This document shows positions 60,576 to 64,000 of a stretch of 64,000 nucleotides of DNA, one piece after another. The position numbers and the translations under genes are program-made. Origin of the DNA: Streptomyces sp. ALI-76-A (GTDB lineage: Bacteria > Actinomycetota > Actinomycetes > Streptomycetales > Streptomycetaceae); assembly GCF_030287445.1 (NCBI RefSeq), contig NZ_JASVWB010000004.1, forward strand, positions 1,240,001 to 1,304,000, read 5' to 3'. The notes beneath the pieces were generated by a model. That model worked only from the letters and a program-made list of their open reading frames with translations. It did not search any database and had not been told where the DNA came from. Position 1 is the first letter of the stretch; each line of letters begins with the position of its first letter.

Positions 60576-60589
60576 TTGAATCGATTCAA
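60576..60589. promoter_or_regulatory. LacI-type operator upstream of the second rhamnosidase
   Basis: TTGAATCGATTCAA is a perfect 14-bp palindrome with a central CG, 169 bases before the start codon. It shares TTGAA-N-CG-N-TTCAA with the island-1 sites at 2000, 2212 and 3683, differing only in the central flanking pair. Confidence 0.65.
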
Positions 60590-60758
60590 GAAATTTCCGC
60601 ACCGCCGTTGGCTCATGTGCTCGTCGACCTGGGTGGCTCACACTCCTCCCGAAGCCGGTTCGGTCCATGTCGCAGAGCCAGGGGTTTCGGCGTCTTATGC
60701 GGCCCCGCCGCCCCCACCGCGCCTCCTCGTCAACAGCACTTCTGGGAAGGTTCCCTCC

Positions 60759-63700
60759 ATGCAGTACGTCTCCCGCCGGTCCATCCTGCGCTCTGCCATA
60801 GGCGTGGCCCTGGCGCCCACCCTCGGTTCTCTCGTTCTTCCCGGGCTTGCCCCTGTGGCGTCCGCCGCGGTGTCCTGGACGGCGAAGTGGATCTGGGCTC
60901 CCTCCAGCACGACGAACCAGTGGGTGGCCTTCCGCAGCTCGTTCTCCCTCGGCTCCGCGCCCTCGAAGGCCGTGACCCAGATCGCGGCCGACTCGAAGTA
61001 CTGGCTGTGGGTGAACGGCACCCTGGTGGTCTTCGAGGGCGGGCTCAAGCGCGGTCCGAACCGCACGGACACCTACTACGACGAGATCGACCTGGCCCCG
61101 TACCTCACCAGCGGCAGCAACACGGTCGCGCTGCTGGTGTGGTACTTCGGCAAGCAAGGCTTCTCGCACAACAGCAGCGGCAAAGGCGGGCTGCTGTTCC
61201 AGTCGGACATCGAGGTCGGCTCGACCACCACCCGGCTGGTCAGCGACACCAGCTGGAAGCACACCGTCCACCCGGGCTACTTCAACAACACCAGCGGCAC
61301 ACAGGTCAACTTCCGGCTGCCCGAGTCGAACGTCTACTACGACGCCCGCAACGCCACCGCCATGGCGGGCTGGCATTCCTCCGGTTTCAACGACAGTTCC
61401 TGGAGCGCTCCGACCGACTTCGGTGCCGTGGGCGCGGCACCGTGGAACGCCCTGATCGAGCGGCCGATCCCGCAGTTTCGCTATTCGGGCCTGAAGTCGT
61501 ACGCCAACGCTGCGTCCCTCCCGACCACCGGGCAGGGCTCCACCGCGATCTGGGCGACCCTGCCGTCCAACCTCCAGGTGACCCCGTTTTTGAAGGTGGA
61601 CGCGCCGGCCGGTGCGGTGATCGGCGTGCAGACCGATCACTACGACGACGGTGCGGGCCTGGTGGGTATCGAGCCCGGAACCCAGTACAACATGCGCGCC
61701 ACCTACACCTGCGGGGGAGGGGTACAGGAGTTCGAGGCGCTGGGGTGGATGAGCGGTACGGCCGTGCGGTACACGATTCCCGCGAACGTGACGATCCTGG
61801 AGCTGAAGTACCGGGAGAGCGGCTACGACACGGACTTCGCCGGGTCCTTCAGCAGCAGTGACGCCTTCCTGGACACCCTGTGGACCAAGGCGGCGCGCAC
61901 GATGTACGTCAACATGCGGGACAACTACATGGACTGCCCCACCCGTGAGCGGGCCCAATGGTGGGGAGATGTGGTCAACCAGCTCAAGGAGGGCTTCTAC
62001 ACCTTCGACACCAAGTCCCACGCACTCGGCGAGAAGGCCATCGCCCAGCTCGCGGCCTGGCAGAAACCCAGCGGGGCGCTGTATTCCCCGGTCCCCTCGA
62101 CGATCTGGACCGCCGAACTGCCCGTGCAGATGCTGGCCTCGGTGTGGTCGTTCTGGACGTACTACCTCTACACCGGCAACGCCGACGCCGTCACCGTCGC
62201 CTACCCGGCGGTGAAGAAGTACCTCGACCTGTGGACCCTGGACAGCGACGGCCTCGTCAACCACCGGGCGGGGGACTGGGACTGGGAGGACTGGGGCACC
62301 AACATCGACGCCCGGGTCCTGGACAACTGCTGGTACTACCTCGCCCTGGACACCGCCGCCAAGCTCGCCGACCTCAGCGGCAACAGCGGCGACGTGGCCG
62401 GCTGGAAGAGCAGGCGCGACAGCATCAAGGCCAACTTCGACCGGGTGCTGTGGAACTCCTCGCGGGGCGAGTACCGCTCGCCCGGCTACACCCGCGACAC
62501 CGATGACCGCGCCAACGGCCTGGCCGTCGTCGCCGGCCTGGCCCCCGCCTCCCGCCACCGGGCGGTCACCGAGGTGCTGCGCACCCACCTCAACGCCAGC
62601 CCGTACATGGAGTTCTACGTCCTGGAGGCGCTGTATCTGATGGGCGCGGCCACCGTGGCCGAGGAGCGGATGCGCAACCGCTTCGCCGCCCAGGTCGCCG
62701 ACCCCGCCTGCCACACGCTGTGGGAGCTGTGGGACAAGGCCGGCGGCACCGACAACCACGCCTGGAACGGCGGCCCGCTGTACGCCCTGTCCGCCTACGC
62801 CGCGGGCGTCCGCCCCACCAAGCCCGGCTGGGAGACATACGACGTCGTGCCGCAGACCGGCACGCTCACGAAGATCAACACGGTGGTGTCCACCGTCGAG
62901 GGCGACATCCGCTTCGGGATCGAACGCGACGGCACCCAGGTGACGCTGACCCTCACCTCACCGAACGGCACGACGGCCCGGGTTGGCGTGCCCACTTACG
63001 GCGGCTCCCAGCCCGTCATCAAGGCGAACGGCACCACCGTATTCTCCGGGGGCTCCGCCACGGGCAGCGTCAGCGGTCTGGCGTACCAGAGCAAGGACTC
63101 CTCGTACGTCTACTTCACGCTCCAGGCGGGCACGTGGACCTTCACGGTCACCGGCGCGGGCCGTCTCGACAACCTCGCCCTGAGCAGGCCGGTCACCAGC
63201 AACAACAGCCTGGAGAACAGCCACTGGGGCAGGAACCGGCTCACCGACGGCACCCTCACCAGCGTGAGCGGCGCCAAGGGCTACACCAGCAACGAGTTCA
63301 CCTCCGCCGACGTGAGCGCGAACCCTGTATGGGTCGAGATCGACCTCGGAGCCGACACCGACCTCGACGCCGTACGCCTCTTCCCGCGCACCGACACACC
63401 AGCGGCGGGAGGCGGTGCGGCAGGCTTCCCGGTCGACTTCACGATCCAGACCCGTCCCGACGGATCCAGCACCTACGCCACAGTCCGCACCGTCACCGGC
63501 CAGCCCAACCCCGGTGGGCTCGTACAGACGTACGGCTTCAGGACGACCACCGCTCGCTACGTCCGCGTGCATACCACGCGGCTCGGAACCCCCGCCTCGG
63601 ACGAGACCAGCAAGTACCGCCTCCAACTCGCCGAACTCACCGTCCCGACCGCCGCGACGACCGTCACCAGCAACTACACCTTGGAGAACAGCGACTGGGG

Positions 63701-64000
63701 CAAGACGCGGGTCCTGGACGGCACCCTCACCAGCGCGACCGGCGCCAAGGGCTTCACCAGCATCGGCTTCCCCTCCGCCGACGTGAGTGACACGCCGGTG
63801 TGGATCGAGGTTGATCTCGGCGCCGATCGGGCTATCGGGTCCGTCACCCTCCACCCGCGCACCGATATCGCCGCGACAGGCGGCGGCACGGCCGGCTTCC
63901 CCGTCGACTTCACCATCCAGACCCGGGCCGACGGCGCCACCTCCTACACCACCGCCCGCACGGTCAGCGGCCAGTCCAACCCCAACGGCGCCGCCGAGAC
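60759..64000 (+). CDS. Secreted GH78-like alpha-L-rhamnosidase with C-terminal discoidin-like repeats (3' end outside window)
   Basis: Open from ATG 60759 to the window end, 1080 residues so far with no stop. A twin-arginine-type signal (SRRSILRSAIGVALAPTLGS) ends near ASA, residue about 32. N-terminal jelly-roll (WTAKWIWAPSSTTNQWVAF, YWLWVNGTLVVFEGG) and GH78 catalytic region follow, with MDCPTRERAQWWGD aligning with DCPQRDERLGWTGD of the cytoplasmic enzyme and HTLWELWDKAGG aligning with its WERWD region. From about residue 802 two F5/8-type (CBM32-like) repeats occur: LALSRPVTSNNSLENSHWGR and TVTSNYTLENSDWGKTRVLD. These probably bind galactose-rich polymer outside the cell. Confidence 0.9.
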   Translation, partial: MQYVSRRSILRSAIGVALAPTLGSLVLPGLAPVASAAVSWTAKWIWAPSSTTNQWVAFRSSFSLGSAPSKAVTQIAADSKYWLWVNGTLVVFEGGLKRGPNRTDTYYDEIDLAPYLTSGSNTVALLVWYFGKQGFSHNSSGKGGLLFQSDIEVGSTTTRLVSDTSWKHTVHPGYFNNTSGTQVNFRLPESNVYYDARNATAMAGWHSSGFNDSSWSAPTDFGAVGAAPWNALIERPIPQFRYSGLKSYANAASLPTTGQGSTAIWATLPSNLQVTPFLKVDAPAGAVIGVQTDHYDDGAGLVGIEPGTQYNMRATYTCGGGVQEFEALGWMSGTAVRYTIPANVTILELKYRESGYDTDFAGSFSSSDAFLDTLWTKAARTMYVNMRDNYMDCPTRERAQWWGDVVNQLKEGFYTFDTKSHALGEKAIAQLAAWQKPSGALYSPVPSTIWTAELPVQMLASVWSFWTYYLYTGNADAVTVAYPAVKKYLDLWTLDSDGLVNHRAGDWDWEDWGTNIDARVLDNCWYYLALDTAAKLADLSGNSGDVAGWKSRRDSIKANFDRVLWNSSRGEYRSPGYTRDTDDRANGLAVVAGLAPASRHRAVTEVLRTHLNASPYMEFYVLEALYLMGAATVAEERMRNRFAAQVADPACHTLWELWDKAGGTDNHAWNGGPLYALSAYAAGVRPTKPGWETYDVVPQTGTLTKINTVVSTVEGDIRFGIERDGTQVTLTLTSPNGTTARVGVPTYGGSQPVIKANGTTVFSGGSATGSVSGLAYQSKDSSYVYFTLQAGTWTFTVTGAGRLDNLALSRPVTSNNSLENSHWGRNRLTDGTLTSVSGAKGYTSNEFTSADVSANPVWVEIDLGADTDLDAVRLFPRTDTPAAGGGAAGFPVDFTIQTRPDGSSTYATVRTVTGQPNPGGLVQTYGFRTTTARYVRVHTTRLGTPASDETSKYRLQLAELTVPTAATTVTSNYTLENSDWGKTRVLDGTLTSATGAKGFTSIGFPSADVSDTPVWIEVDLGADRAIGSVTLHPRTDIAATGGGTAGFPVDFTIQTRADGATSYTTARTVSGQSNPNGAAE

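Larger units (their letters stand above)
59643..60758. other. Mostly non-coding stretch between the IS256 remnant and the second rhamnosidase
   Basis: Apart from the doubtful gene at 59826 no coding sequence is supported. The right end holds a TTGACA hexamer (60527-60532) and the fourth LacI-type operator. The stretch 60335-60520 shows nothing recognisable. Confidence 0.5.

Noticed and set aside
60471..62759. A 762-residue minus-strand open frame opposite the second rhamnosidase
   Set aside because: Val/Gly/Ala/Asp-rich antisense product. The plus frame from 60759 has a signal peptide and GH78 motifs and stays open to the window end.
1..64000. tRNA, rRNA, CRISPR arrays, riboswitches or a phage attachment site
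   Set aside because: No tRNA-like T-loop and cloverleaf, no ribosomal RNA signature, no regularly spaced direct repeats and no recognisable riboswitch core were found by eye. A covariance-model search could still find something missed.

Overview
The window reads as chromosomal DNA from a high-GC actinomycete, most likely Streptomyces or a close relative. The basis is very high GC with GC-rich third positions, frequent GTG starts (and one TTG), ATGA/GTGA start-stop overlaps, sugar ABC importers without their own ATPase, and many secreted proteins with Tat-type or lipoprotein signals and ricin-type carbohydrate-binding tails. No rRNA, tRNA, CRISPR array or replication origin was seen. The mix of catabolic islands, decayed genes and insertion-sequence debris suits an accessory, arm-like region.

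Layout. 1-1385: the end of a DeoR-type regulator coupled to a HAD hydrolase. 2322-11094: sugar island 1, with a LacI regulator, a lipoprotein binding protein, two permeases, a cytoplasmic GH78 alpha-L-rhamnosidase and a secreted GH43 arabinanase. 11388-18328: a redox/efflux block with an XRE regulator divergent from a zinc alcohol dehydrogenase, then an SDR-like protein, a cyclophilin-like lipoprotein, an MFS exporter, two SDRs and a cupin. 18674-23800: a three-subunit molybdenum hydroxylase of the PaoABC/YagTSR type plus XdhC. 24809-33940: sugar island 2, with a secreted Asp-box/ricin glycosidase, a LacI regulator, a second importer and a GH42 beta-galactosidase. 34240-37750: a gene graveyard of RHS, IS5, HisD-like, MFS and acyl-CoA synthetase remnants around an intact TetR/thioesterase pair. 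37900-42387: an MMPL transporter with an OmpR-type two-component system. 42526-42692: a 167-bp MITE-like foldback element abutting a LysR gene. 43815-52977: a collinear catabolic cluster (tartrate/D-malate dehydrogenase-like, hydantoinase/oxoprolinase B and A, MFS, 2-hydroxyacid dehydrogenase, AtuA family, DUF4387). 53081-60330: a secreted alpha/beta-hydrolase, an HxlR/RidA pair and fragments of at least five transposon families. 60759-64000: a secreted GH78-like rhamnosidase with C-terminal discoidin-like repeats, running off the window.

How it works together. GH78, GH43, an Asp-box glycosidase and GH42 together suggest attack on pectic rhamnogalacturonan-I side chains or an arabinogalactan such as gum. 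Secreted enzymes would release oligosaccharides, the two importers would take them up, and the cytoplasmic GH78 and GH42 would finish them. A 14-bp LacI-type operator (consensus TTGAAGCGCTTCAA) occurs twice upstream of the island-1 regulator, once at the island-1 transporter promoter, and again upstream of the second rhamnosidase about 57 kb away, suggesting one regulon spans the window. A different motif, GGGGGGAG-N6-CTCCC, recurs upstream of the XRE/alcohol dehydrogenase pair, the MFS exporter and the molybdenum hydroxylase, suggesting a second regulon. The least explained system is the HyuAB/AtuA/DUF4387 cluster, whose substrate cannot be named from sequence alone.
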